Shown: in pieces, positions 26,464 through 34,876 of the stretch | How the letters are laid out: the number at the start of each line of letters is the position of its first letter | How positions within the stretch are numbered: the first letter of the stretch is position 1 | Assembly: GCA_965207805.1 (NCBI GenBank) | Contig: OZ242312.1 | Location: forward strand, 3,534,001-3,598,000 | DNA: 64,000 nt | DNA from: Palauibacter sp965207805 | GTDB lineage: Bacteria > Gemmatimonadota > Gemmatimonadetes > Palauibacterales > Palauibacteraceae | Direction: 5' to 3' | Made by a program: the position numbers and the translations under genes | The notes under the pieces: model-generated | The model's database searches: none | Told to the model about the DNA's origin: nothing | The model's input: only the letters and a program-made list of their open reading frames with translations

Positions 26464-27905
26464 ACAGGAGGCGACGACACATCCGGGGGATCGTCCGCAT
26501 GGGCCTGCTGTGGGCCTTGGCCGGAGCGTTCGTCGGGGCGGTCATCGAGATCCTCGCCGACACGCTGCCGGGGGGACTTCCCATGGCATCCCTCATCGAC
26601 ATTTGGCCGCCGGTGCTCGCCATCCTCGGCCTTGCCGGAGGCACGCTCTTCGCCCTCGTGTTCGGGGTTTCGGAGGTCTCGATGCTGAGGACGCTGCGCT
26701 CCGTCGTCCGCTTCAGGAAGTTCGAAGTAAGCCCCGTCGCGCGCCGGCTCGGCCGCTGCGCGAGCGTCGAGGACCTGCGGGACGTCGCCCGGCGCCGGCT
26801 CCCGCGCGGCGTGTTCGGCTACATCGACGGCGCGGCGGAGGACGAGCGCACCCAGGCGCGGAACTGCAACGCCTTCCACCGGCTCGAGTTCCGGCCTCGA
26901 GTCCTTCGGGATGTGACGGATGTGGATCCCGGCGTGACGGTCCTGGGCCGACGCCAGCCGCTGCCGCTCATCCTCGCCCCCACCGGGTTCAGCCGCATCG
27001 CGGATTCAGAGGGCGAACTCGCCGTGGCCCGGGCAGCGGCGCGCGCGGGGATCACCTACAGCCTCTCGACGCTCGGCACCCGCTCGATCGAGGAGGTGGC
27101 CGCCGTCAGCTCCGGCCCCCGGTGGTTCCAGGTCTACGTGTGGAAGGATCGCGGTCTCGTCGCGGAACTCGTCGAGCGGGCCCGTGAGTCCGGCTACGAG
27201 GCGCTCCTCCTCACCGTCGATGTCGCGGTGCTCGGGCGGCGGGAGCGCGACGTCCGCTACGGCTTCACGCTTCCCCCGCAACTCGGCTTCGACACCTTCG
27301 TGGACGGGATCCGAAAACCCGGCTGGACGTGGGACTTCCTCACCTCCGAGCCGATCATCTTCTCGAGCGCCGTGAGCCGGAATGCTGCGGGCGGGGCGGG
27401 GGGCGTCGACGCGATGGGTCTCGCGCAGTACGTGAACGAGCAGTTCGATCCAAAGCTGGCCTGGGATGACGTGGACTGGCTGCGCTCGATCTGGGACGGT
27501 CCCATCGTCATCAAGGGCATCCAGACGGTCGAGGATGCCGTCCTCGCGGCGGACGCCGGCGTTGAAGGAATCGTGATCTCGAACCACGGCGGACGGCAAC
27601 TCGATGACGCGCCCCCGACGCTGGAGTTGCTGCAACCGGTCGCGGACGCGGTCGGCGACCGGCTCGATGTCCTCATCGACGGCGGGGTCCGCCGCGGAAG
27701 CGACATCGCGAAGGCCGTCGCGCTCGGGGCGAAGGCCTGTCTGACGGGCCGCGCCTACTCCTACGCCCTCGGTGCCGGCGGAGAGCGGGGCGTGGACCTC
27801 GTCCTCAAGTGGTTCGACGAGGGATTCCGGCGCACGATGGCGCTTCTCGGCGCCAGAACCGTGGACGAGATCACCCCCGAATCCGTGCGCTGGCGCAGCC
27901 GCTGA
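26460..27905 (+). CDS. FMN-dependent alpha-hydroxy acid dehydrogenase with membrane anchor
   Basis: A 481-residue protein. Residues 1-75 hold two hydrophobic segments (LLWALAGAFVGAVIEILAD; DIWPPVLAILGLAGGTLFAL) resembling a small stand-alone membrane family. Residues about 95-470 are an L-lactate dehydrogenase/glycolate oxidase fold: GVFGYIDGAAEDERTQARNC, LPLILAPTGFSRIADSEGEL, FQVYVWKDRG, LLTVDVAVLGRRERDVRYG, IVIKGIQTVEDA, IVISNHGGRQLDDAPPTLEL with the catalytic His and Arg, and LIDGGVRRGSDIAKAVALGA. It oxidises a 2-hydroxy acid and passes electrons to the chain. GTG 26460 follows GGGAGGGAGCC and overlaps the previous stop by four bases. The N-terminal membrane fusion is unusual for this enzyme. 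Confidence 0.87.
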   Translation: MNRRRRHIRGIVRMGLLWALAGAFVGAVIEILADTLPGGLPMASLIDIWPPVLAILGLAGGTLFALVFGVSEVSMLRTLRSVVRFRKFEVSPVARRLGRCASVEDLRDVARRRLPRGVFGYIDGAAEDERTQARNCNAFHRLEFRPRVLRDVTDVDPGVTVLGRRQPLPLILAPTGFSRIADSEGELAVARAAARAGITYSLSTLGTRSIEEVAAVSSGPRWFQVYVWKDRGLVAELVERARESGYEALLLTVDVAVLGRRERDVRYGFTLPPQLGFDTFVDGIRKPGWTWDFLTSEPIIFSSAVSRNAAGGAGGVDAMGLAQYVNEQFDPKLAWDDVDWLRSIWDGPIVIKGIQTVEDAVLAADAGVEGIVISNHGGRQLDDAPPTLELLQPVADAVGDRLDVLIDGGVRRGSDIAKAVALGAKACLTGRAYSYALGAGGERGVDLVLKWFDEGFRRTMALLGARTVDEITPESVRWRSR

Positions 27906-28019
27906 GCCGCCGCTGACCGGGTTCCCGCCGCTTGCCATACAGCGGGTTCCGAGTTTAGCGTGTTACGCGGATACATCTTTTAATGCGCGGATAGCGAACT
28001 GGCCCAAAAAGCGGTCCCG

Positions 28020-30563
28020 ATGCCCGGAAAAGACGCATACAGAACGATGGTGATCCGTACGGTTGGCGCGGCCCTGACGCTGGTTCTCGCGGCCCCCGCG
28101 AGCCTGCCCGCGCAGGAAGGCCAGGCTTCGTCCGCCTCGTCCGTTGCGGCCGTGGTCGGAGCCGCCGGCCAGCCCGGCGTCGGTTCGGCTGCGGAGTTCG
28201 TCCACGCGCCCGCCCCGTCCAAGGCGACCGTCACGCCCGTCGCGGCGGACCCGAACGACATCGTCCAGGGCGTCTGCACGAACTGCCACAACAGCCGGCG
28301 GTTCGCGGGCAACCTCGACCTCGAACCGTTCGATGTGGATGCCGCGGCCGAGGAGGCGGAGACCGCCGAGAAGATGATCCGCAAGCTGCGCGCGGGCATG
28401 ATGCCGCCGCCCGGTTTGCTGCGCCGTCCCGCGGAAGAGGACCTCCTCGAACTCGTCGAGACGCTCGAGACCCTCGTCGACGACGCGGCGGCGCTCGACC
28501 CGAACCCCGGCGGCCGCACCTTCCAGCGGCTCAACCGCCCCGAGTACGAGCGGGCGATCCGCGACCTGCTGGGGCTCGAGGTCGACGCGGGGAAGTGGCT
28601 CCCCAACGACCAGATGAGCGCCAACTTCGACAACATCGCAGACGTGCAGGCGCTCTCGCCGACGCTCCTCGACGCCTACCTGAACGGGGCGGCCGAGATC
28701 AGCCGCATGGCGGTGGGCGACCGCAACGCTCCCGCGGTCAACACGACGTACAAGAACTCCCAGTACGTCTCGCAGCACCCGTGGGACCACGTGGAGGGGG
28801 CCCCGTTCGGGACGCGCGGCGGGATGGTCGTGGAGCACACCTTCCCGGCCGACGGCGAATACACGTTCTCGCTCGTCTTCACCTCCGGCGCGAACTCCCG
28901 CATGGAGGACATCGACATCTCGATCGACGGCGAGCGGGTGGCGCTCCTCCACTACACGCGGCGCGGCGGCGGCGCGGATGACCGCGGCTTCACGCCCGTC
29001 GGCACGGAACCGGTCTTCGTCCGCGCCGGGCAGCACCGCGTCTCCGCGGCCTTCATTCGGAAGCAGGAAGGGCCGTACGAGGATCTGATCCGGCCGCACG
29101 TGTGGTCCAACGCCGGCGGCGGCTCGGGCGGCGGCGGAATCACGACGCTGCCGCACCTGCAGGACGTGATCATCGGCGGGCCGCACAATCCGACCGGCGT
29201 GTCGGAGTCGCCGGTCCGGCAGCGGATCTTCACCTGCCGTCCGACGTCGTCCGACGAAGAGCGGCCCTGCGCCCGCGGCATCCTGACCGAGCTCGCGCGC
29301 AGCGCCTACCGCCGCCCGCTCGAACCGAGCGAGGTCGACGGCCTGATGACGTTCTACGACATGGGCGTCGAGCAGGGCGGGTTCGAGATCGGCGTGCGCA
29401 TGGCTCTCGAGGCGATCCTCGCGAGCCCCTTCTTCGTCCTCCGGCTCGAGCGCGAGCCCGAAGGCGTCGGGAGCGGGGAAGCCTACGCGCTGGAGGACAT
29501 CGACCTCGCCACGCGGCTCTCGTTCTTCCTGTGGGGTCTTCCGCCCGACGAAGAACTGCGCGGTGCGGCGGTCGAGGGACGGCTGTCCGATCCCGGCGAA
29601 CTGGAGCGGCAGACGCGCCGCATGCTCGCCGATCCGCGCTCCGAGGCGCTGAGTTCGCGCTTCGTGTCGCAGTGGCTGCGGCTGCAGGATCTCTACAAGG
29701 TCCGCCCCGACCCCAACTTCTTCCCGAACTTCGACGAGAACCTCGCGGATGCCATGAAGCGGGAGACCGAACTCCTCTTCCAGAGCCTCATCCGCGAGGA
29801 CCGGAGCCTGCTCGATTTCTTCCGGGCGGACTACACGTTCGTGAACGAGCGCCTGGCCCACCACTACGGCTTCGAGAGCGTGGCGGGGCGCGACTTCCAG
29901 CGCGTGAACTATCCCGGCGACGAGCGCGTCGGGATCCTGGGCCACGGCAGCGTCCTCGTCCTCACCTCGCTTGCGAACCGCACCTCTCCCGTGCTCCGCG
30001 GAAAGTGGGTCATGGAGGTGCTGCTCGGGACGCCGCCCCCGCCGCCCCCGCCGGGGGTGCCGGACCTGGATGAGACGGAAGAGTCGCTGGACGGCCGGCT
30101 GCTCACGACGCGCGAGCGGATGGAGATGCACCGGGCGAGTCCGGCGTGCCGGTCCTGCCACCGGTTCATGGACCCGATCGGCCTCGCGCTGGACAACTTC
30201 GATGTGACCGGGAAGTGGCGCCTGCGCGAAAACGGGATGCCGCTCGACACGCGCGGCGATTTCTACGACGGGACGGCGGTCCAGACGCCGCCCGAACTCG
30301 TCGACGTGCTCCTCAAGCGCCCGCTGCCGCTGCTCCGGAACTTCACGGAGAACCTGGCCGCGTACGCGCTCGGCCGCCGCGTCGAGTACTACGACCAGCC
30401 CTGGATCCGGTCCATCGTGGAGGACGCGGAAGAGGACGAGTACAGGCTTTCGTCGCTGATCATGGGCGTCGTGAACGGCGATGCCTTCAGGATGAAGCGG
30501 GTCATGCCCGCGACTGCGGTAGAAGAGGAAGTTTCCGAGGAGGTTTCCGAAGACCGTCGCTAG
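28020..30563 (+). CDS. DUF1592/DUF1588 planctomycete-type cytochrome c protein
   Basis: An 847-residue exported protein with a Sec signal (VGAALTLVLAAPASLPAQ). Near residue 88 is a single haem-type motif CTNCHNSRR. Then follow the domains that always occur together: DUF1587 (FQRLNRPEYERAIRDLLGLE), a carbohydrate-binding-like insert (VEHTFPADGEYTFSLVF), DUF1595 (LARSAYRRPLEPSEVDGLM), DUF1592 (LATRLSFFLWGLPPDEELRG), DUF1588 (GILGHGSVLVLTSLANRTSP) with a second CxxCH (CRSCH) and DUF1585 (LLRNFTENLAAYALGRRVEY). This set is paired with DUF1552 in the next gene. The pair is widespread in planctomycetes and Gemmatimonadota and is thought to be an extracellular redox complex, but the substrate is unknown. 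ATG 28047 is an alternative start. Confidence 0.9.
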   Translation: MPGKDAYRTMVIRTVGAALTLVLAAPASLPAQEGQASSASSVAAVVGAAGQPGVGSAAEFVHAPAPSKATVTPVAADPNDIVQGVCTNCHNSRRFAGNLDLEPFDVDAAAEEAETAEKMIRKLRAGMMPPPGLLRRPAEEDLLELVETLETLVDDAAALDPNPGGRTFQRLNRPEYERAIRDLLGLEVDAGKWLPNDQMSANFDNIADVQALSPTLLDAYLNGAAEISRMAVGDRNAPAVNTTYKNSQYVSQHPWDHVEGAPFGTRGGMVVEHTFPADGEYTFSLVFTSGANSRMEDIDISIDGERVALLHYTRRGGGADDRGFTPVGTEPVFVRAGQHRVSAAFIRKQEGPYEDLIRPHVWSNAGGGSGGGGITTLPHLQDVIIGGPHNPTGVSESPVRQRIFTCRPTSSDEERPCARGILTELARSAYRRPLEPSEVDGLMTFYDMGVEQGGFEIGVRMALEAILASPFFVLRLEREPEGVGSGEAYALEDIDLATRLSFFLWGLPPDEELRGAAVEGRLSDPGELERQTRRMLADPRSEALSSRFVSQWLRLQDLYKVRPDPNFFPNFDENLADAMKRETELLFQSLIREDRSLLDFFRADYTFVNERLAHHYGFESVAGRDFQRVNYPGDERVGILGHGSVLVLTSLANRTSPVLRGKWVMEVLLGTPPPPPPPGVPDLDETEESLDGRLLTTRERMEMHRASPACRSCHRFMDPIGLALDNFDVTGKWRLRENGMPLDTRGDFYDGTAVQTPPELVDVLLKRPLPLLRNFTENLAAYALGRRVEYYDQPWIRSIVEDAEEDEYRLSSLIMGVVNGDAFRMKRVMPATAVEEEVSEEVSEDRR

Positions 30564-30610
30564 ACGGCCCGCACGGCCGCCCGACGGTCCGACGTTCCGA
30601 GAGGGAGAAC

Positions 30611-32047
30611 ATGGAATTCATCACCGGACAGCACCTGCCTCGCAGGACCTTCATTCGGGGGGTCGGAGCCACGCTCGCCCTGCCGTTCCTCGACGCGATG
30701 GTTCCGGCCGGCCGTCTGTGGGGATCGACAAGCGCGAAGAGCCTGACGGAGGGGAAGGGGACCCGGCTCATCGCGATCGAGGAGGTGCACGGCCTCGCGG
30801 GGTGCAACCGCGAGCACGGCGCGACGAAGTTCCTCTTCGCGCCGGAAAAGGCGGGACGCGAATTCGAGATCATCGATGACAGCGCCCTCGTCTCGCTGCG
30901 ACCGTACCGCGAGCACCTGACGATCATCAGCAACACTGACGTGCGGAACGCCGAGGCGTTCACGCCGCCCGAGATCGGCGGGGACCACTTCCGCTCGAGC
31001 GCCGTGTTCCTCACGCAGGCGCATCCCAAGCAGACGCAGGGGTCCGACATCTTCTGCGGCACCTCGATGGATCAGATCTATGCACAGCGGTTCGGGCAGG
31101 AAACGCCGATGCCGTCGATGCAGTTCTGCATCGAGAACCTCGATCAGGCGGGCGGCTGCACGTACAACTACTCGTGCGCGTACACCGACTCGCTGAGCTG
31201 GGCGTCGCCGACCGAGCCGCTGCCCATGATCCGCGATCCGCGGGTCGCCTTCGACCTCCTGTTCGGCGCCGGTGGCACCGAGGCGGAGCGGGCGGCGCGA
31301 CGGGCCACGCGGCGCAGCATCCTCGACTGGATTTCGGGCGAGATCTCCACCGTGCAGCGGACCCTCGGCGCGGAGGACGCACGCCGCATGGACCAGTACC
31401 TGACGAACGTCCGCGAGCTCGAGCGCCGGATTCAGATGGTCGAGGGGCGGAATTCGAGCGGCGAGGAACGCGCCCTGCCCGAGGCTCCCGCCGGCGTTCC
31501 CGATTCGTTCACCGAGCACATGCAGATGCTGTTCGACATCCAGGTGCTCGCCCTCGAGACGGACATGACGCGCGTGATCTCCTTCAAGACGGGTCGCGAC
31601 GCGCAGAACCGGGTCTTCCCCGACAGCGAGTCCGACCGGCCCTTCCACCCGGCCTCCCACCACGGGAACCGGGAGGAGGCGGTGCTGGAGTTCAACAAGA
31701 TCAACCAGTTCCGCGTCGGCCAGCTCCCGTACCTCATCGACAAGCTCAAGAACACAATGCACGGCGAGGAGAGCCTGCTCGACCAGAGCGTTGTGCTGTG
31801 GGGGTCGCCGATGGCCGATGCGAACCTGCACAACCACCGGCGTGCGCCGCTCTTCCTGCTCGGACACGGCAACGGGATGCTGGAAGGCAACGTGCACATC
31901 AAGGCGCCGGACGGAACGCCGATGGCGAACGCGATGCTCTCCGTCCTGCACGGACTTGGCGTCGACGACATGCATGAGTTCGGCGACAGCACCGGCCCGA
32001 TGGCGCTCAACCAGGCCGGCCCGGTCACGACGGACCTGGGGAACTGA
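30611..32047 (+). CDS. DUF1552 exported protein
   Basis: A 478-residue protein with a twin-arginine leader (LPRRTFIRGVGATLALPFLD). The body is DUF1552: GADIF-type elements such as QGSDIFCGTSMDQIYAQRFG, QFCIENLDQAGGCTYNYSCA, YTDSLSWASPTEPLPMI, RRSILDWISGEISTVQRTLG, and DQYLTNVRELERRIQM. It belongs to the sulfatase/alkaline-phosphatase-like superfamily of DUF1501/1552 proteins and is exported folded. Start ATG 30611 follows GAGGGAGAAC. It sits 47 bases after the DUF1592 gene, its usual partner, and 2 bases before the ankyrin gene, so this is one operon. Role: unknown partner of the haem protein. Confidence 0.9.
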   Translation: MEFITGQHLPRRTFIRGVGATLALPFLDAMVPAGRLWGSTSAKSLTEGKGTRLIAIEEVHGLAGCNREHGATKFLFAPEKAGREFEIIDDSALVSLRPYREHLTIISNTDVRNAEAFTPPEIGGDHFRSSAVFLTQAHPKQTQGSDIFCGTSMDQIYAQRFGQETPMPSMQFCIENLDQAGGCTYNYSCAYTDSLSWASPTEPLPMIRDPRVAFDLLFGAGGTEAERAARRATRRSILDWISGEISTVQRTLGAEDARRMDQYLTNVRELERRIQMVEGRNSSGEERALPEAPAGVPDSFTEHMQMLFDIQVLALETDMTRVISFKTGRDAQNRVFPDSESDRPFHPASHHGNREEAVLEFNKINQFRVGQLPYLIDKLKNTMHGEESLLDQSVVLWGSPMADANLHNHRRAPLFLLGHGNGMLEGNVHIKAPDGTPMANAMLSVLHGLGVDDMHEFGDSTGPMALNQAGPVTTDLGN

Positions 32048-32049
32048 TC

Positions 32050-34053
32050 GTGCGGACGGGCAGGCTCCGGCACGCCTTCGCGGTCCTCTGCGCGGCGGTC
32101 CTCGTTTCGGCGGGGACGCCGCATTCGCCGCCCGATTCGCCCGTCGCCGACGCCGCCATGCGCGGCGAAGTCGAGACGGTGCGGGAACTCCTGCGGCAGG
32201 GGCTCGACGTCAACGCGGCGCAGGGGGACGGAATGACCGCGCTGCACTGGGCTGCGGACCGGGGTGATGCGGCGCTCGCCGACATGCTCATCTACGCCGG
32301 CGCCGACGTGGCGGCGGTCACGCGGATCGGGCAATACACGCCGCTCCACCTCGCCGCGCGCAGGGGCTCGGCTGCGATCCTCGGCAACCTGATCGCCGCG
32401 GGATCGGACGTGATGGCGCCGACCGCGAACAGCGGTGCCACGGCGCTTCACCTCGCCGCGGCGGCGGGAGACCCCGACGCGGTCGCCGTGCTGCTCAACG
32501 CGGGCGCGGATCCCGATGCGACCGAGGCGGAGTGGGGCCAGACGCCGCTCACGTTCGCCGCCTCCGGTAACCGGTCCGACGCGATTCGAGCGCTCCTGGA
32601 GGGCGGCGCGGACCCCGACGTCACGTCGCTCGTCATCGACATCATCGAGCAGGAAAAGCTGGACCGCCTGGCGCGGCAGCGTGAGACGGAGGTGCTCGAG
32701 GCCTTCGCCGGCGAGGGAGATGAGGCGCGCACGCCGACGCCCGGCGAACTCCAGGCCGCCGTGCGCGCAGGACGCGAGATCTACGCGGAAGGCCTCCCCG
32801 AGGAGGAGGAGGAAGAAGAGGACGAGAGCGACTTCAGTCGTCTCTTCCTGCCCCCGGTCGAGAAGATCGGCGGCCTGACGCCGCTCCTGCATGCGGTCCG
32901 CCAAGGGTACGTGGAGTCCACGGTCGCCCTCCTCGACGGCGGAGCGGACATCGACCTTGTGAGCGCGGCGGACGGCACGAGTCCGCTCGTGATGGCCGCG
33001 ATCAACGGCCAGTTCGATCTCGTGCTCATGCTCCTCGAGCGGGGCGCGGACCCGAACGTCGCCGCCGAACTCAACGGCGTCTCCCCGCTGTGGGCCGTGA
33101 TCAACGCCCGCTGGCAGCCGCGCACGCGCTTCCCGCAACCGCAGGAGCGCCCGCTCCAGCGCACGAACTACCTGGAGGTGGCGCGCGCGCTGCTCGACGC
33201 GGGCGCGGATCCCAACCATCGGATCACGCGGCATCCGTGGTACATGGTCTACACCGGCTGCGGCAACCGGAACTGCGGCCTCGTCGACACCAACGGCGCC
33301 ACCGCCTTCTGGCGCGCCGCCTACGCGACGGATGTCGAGGCGATGAAGCTCCTCGTCGAGTACGGGGCCGACCCGAACATCCCGACCAAGGCGCCGCCCC
33401 GGCGCCAGCGTCTCTCCCCGGACGAGTTCCTGCGCCAACAGGCTCTGAACGCCCTGCGCGACTCCTCCTATGCCGAACTCCCACAGGAGGAGCGCCTCAA
33501 GCTGCTCCAGGACATTCGGGACCAGTTGCCGGAGGAGGAGCAGAAGGAGTTTCCCGACAGGGATCTCGACAATCTCACGGAAGACGTGAGGGCCAAGCTG
33601 ATCGAGGCCGCTGAAGCGGCGGACCGGGCGCGGGCGAACGCGCCGGACGCCTCGGGGTTGCCGGCCGTGCCCCCGGGCGGGCCGGGCGTGATGCCGATCC
33701 ACGCGGCCTCCGGCGTCGGCTACGGCGAGGGGTTCGCGGGCAACGCGCACCGCCACACGCCCGAAGGCTGGATCCCCGCCGTGAGGTACCTCGTCGAGGA
33801 ACTCGGCGCGGACGTGAACGTCCGCGACCACAACGGCTACACGGCGCTGCACAACGCGGCCTCGCGCGGCGACAACGAGATGATTCTCTATCTCGTGGAA
33901 GTGGGGGGCGACGTCACCGTCGTCAGCCGTCGCGGCCAGACGACGGCCGACATGGCGAACGGTCCCGTGCAGCGCGTCTCGCCCTTCCCGGAGACCGTCG
34001 CGCTCCTGGAGAGCCTGGGCTCGCACAACAACAACAACTGCCTCACCTGCTGA
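32050..34053 (+). CDS. Secreted ankyrin-repeat protein
   Basis: A 667-residue exported protein with a signal (LRHAFAVLCAAVLVSAGTP). Ankyrin units occur in two groups: residues 30-200 (GMTALHWAADRGDAALADML, YTPLHLAARRGSAAILGNLI, GATALHLAAAAGDPDAVAVL, QTPLTFAASGNRSDAIRALL) and 280-470, then a final set near 600 (GYTALHNAASRGDNEMILYL). Between them lie an acidic spacer (EEEEEEEDESDFSRLF) and a charged helical stretch (DEFLRQQALNALRDSSYAEL). The C-terminus is SHNNNNCLTC. In this genomic family an ankyrin protein follows DUF1592/DUF1552, suggesting a periplasmic scaffold. GTG 32050 lies 2 bases after the previous stop. Confidence 0.88.
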   Translation: MRTGRLRHAFAVLCAAVLVSAGTPHSPPDSPVADAAMRGEVETVRELLRQGLDVNAAQGDGMTALHWAADRGDAALADMLIYAGADVAAVTRIGQYTPLHLAARRGSAAILGNLIAAGSDVMAPTANSGATALHLAAAAGDPDAVAVLLNAGADPDATEAEWGQTPLTFAASGNRSDAIRALLEGGADPDVTSLVIDIIEQEKLDRLARQRETEVLEAFAGEGDEARTPTPGELQAAVRAGREIYAEGLPEEEEEEEDESDFSRLFLPPVEKIGGLTPLLHAVRQGYVESTVALLDGGADIDLVSAADGTSPLVMAAINGQFDLVLMLLERGADPNVAAELNGVSPLWAVINARWQPRTRFPQPQERPLQRTNYLEVARALLDAGADPNHRITRHPWYMVYTGCGNRNCGLVDTNGATAFWRAAYATDVEAMKLLVEYGADPNIPTKAPPRRQRLSPDEFLRQQALNALRDSSYAELPQEERLKLLQDIRDQLPEEEQKEFPDRDLDNLTEDVRAKLIEAAEAADRARANAPDASGLPAVPPGGPGVMPIHAASGVGYGEGFAGNAHRHTPEGWIPAVRYLVEELGADVNVRDHNGYTALHNAASRGDNEMILYLVEVGGDVTVVSRRGQTTADMANGPVQRVSPFPETVALLESLGSHNNNNCLTC

Positions 34054-34099
34054 CCGGCAGAGAACCCTCCGAACCCAACGAAACCGAGACGGAGAACCA

Positions 34100-34420
34100 A
34101 TGGCCAAGTACATGTTCCGCACGAGTTACACACGATCCGGCCTCCAGGGTCTGATCGCCGAGGGCGGCACCGGACGCCGCGAAGCGCTGCGCCAGACCGT
34201 GGAGAGCGTGGGCGGCACGCTGGAAGGCTTCTACTACGCCTTTGGTGACGACGACCTCCTTCTGATCACCGATCTTCCCGACTCGACCGCCGCCACGACG
34301 CTCTCGCTCAATATCGCGGCCGCAGGGGCCCTGACCGTTTCGGTGACGGTGCTGATCGACCCCGAGACCGTCGACGAGGCCGTCGCCCGGGGCGTCTCCT
34401 ACCGCCTGCCGGGAGCCTGA
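34100..34420 (+). CDS. GYD-domain protein
   Basis: A 106-residue single-domain protein of the GYD family: MAKYMFRTSYTRSGLQGLIA at the start, then GTLEGFYYAFGDDDLLLITD and a C-terminal TVSVTVLIDPETVDEAV. These small alpha-beta barrel proteins are common beside oxidoreductases, but their role is unknown. It starts at ATG 34100 after GACGGAGAACC and ends the operon. The last codons are part of a 20-base tandem repeat. Confidence 0.85.
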   Translation: MAKYMFRTSYTRSGLQGLIAEGGTGRREALRQTVESVGGTLEGFYYAFGDDDLLLITDLPDSTAATTLSLNIAAAGALTVSVTVLIDPETVDEAVARGVSYRLPGA

Positions 34421-34461
34421 CCCGCCCGCCGGGAGTCTGAGCCGCCTGCCGGGAGTCTGAG
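34402..34461 (+). repeat. Three tandem copies of a 20-base unit over a gene end
   Basis: Three head-to-tail copies begin at 34402, 34422 and 34442: ccgcctgccgggagcctgac, ccgcccgccgggagtctgag, ccgcctgccgggagtctgag. Copies differ at one to three positions. Copy 1 is the last coding part of the GYD gene (RLPGA and stop), so the array duplicates the gene's 3' end with its stop codon. Confidence 0.85.
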
Positions 34462-34876
34462 CAGACCCCGAACGTTGCGGTGACCTTTCCGGTCGATTGA
34501 GTTCCGGTTCCCGGGGGCGTCACGGTGCGCCTTCGCCCCCGGGAATCGACGTGCGGCGGTAGCGCCGGAAGACCGGACGCTCCGTAGCAGTACACCTCTC
34601 TGCGCCCGTTCCCGCGGGAGCACCCGTCGAGTTCACCGGCGAGGTCCTCGCCCTCATCCCGCCATCCCGCCGTAGCGGACTGATCACGCGTACGAGCCCC
34701 GCAGCCCGGCCCGCCAGCGTTGCGCGGGGCCGTTGGCGCGGTTGTTCGCGGTCGAATACGATACGAACGATTGCGAAGTCTCTCCATACTCTTTGGGGGG
34801 CGCACGCGCGCGAAATGCGGTAGTCTCGATTCTCCCGCACCTCTTTTGGGGAGGGTAGCGAGAGGTACACGAGCGC
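34462..34876. other. Intergenic stretch before the LRR protease gene
   Basis: No gene is supported. The 3' half must carry the promoter of the large protease gene. The sequence is less GC-rich near 34740-34870 (for example gaatacgatacgaacgattg), but I could not fix a convincing -35/-10 pair. A GC-rich inverted segment with the sequence gggagggtagcgagaggt lies just before the start codon and includes the likely ribosome binding site. Confidence 0.4.

Noticed and set aside
31432..34122. 896-codon minus-strand frame opposite the DUF1552 and ankyrin genes
   Set aside because: Covers two recognised genes and has no domain of its own.
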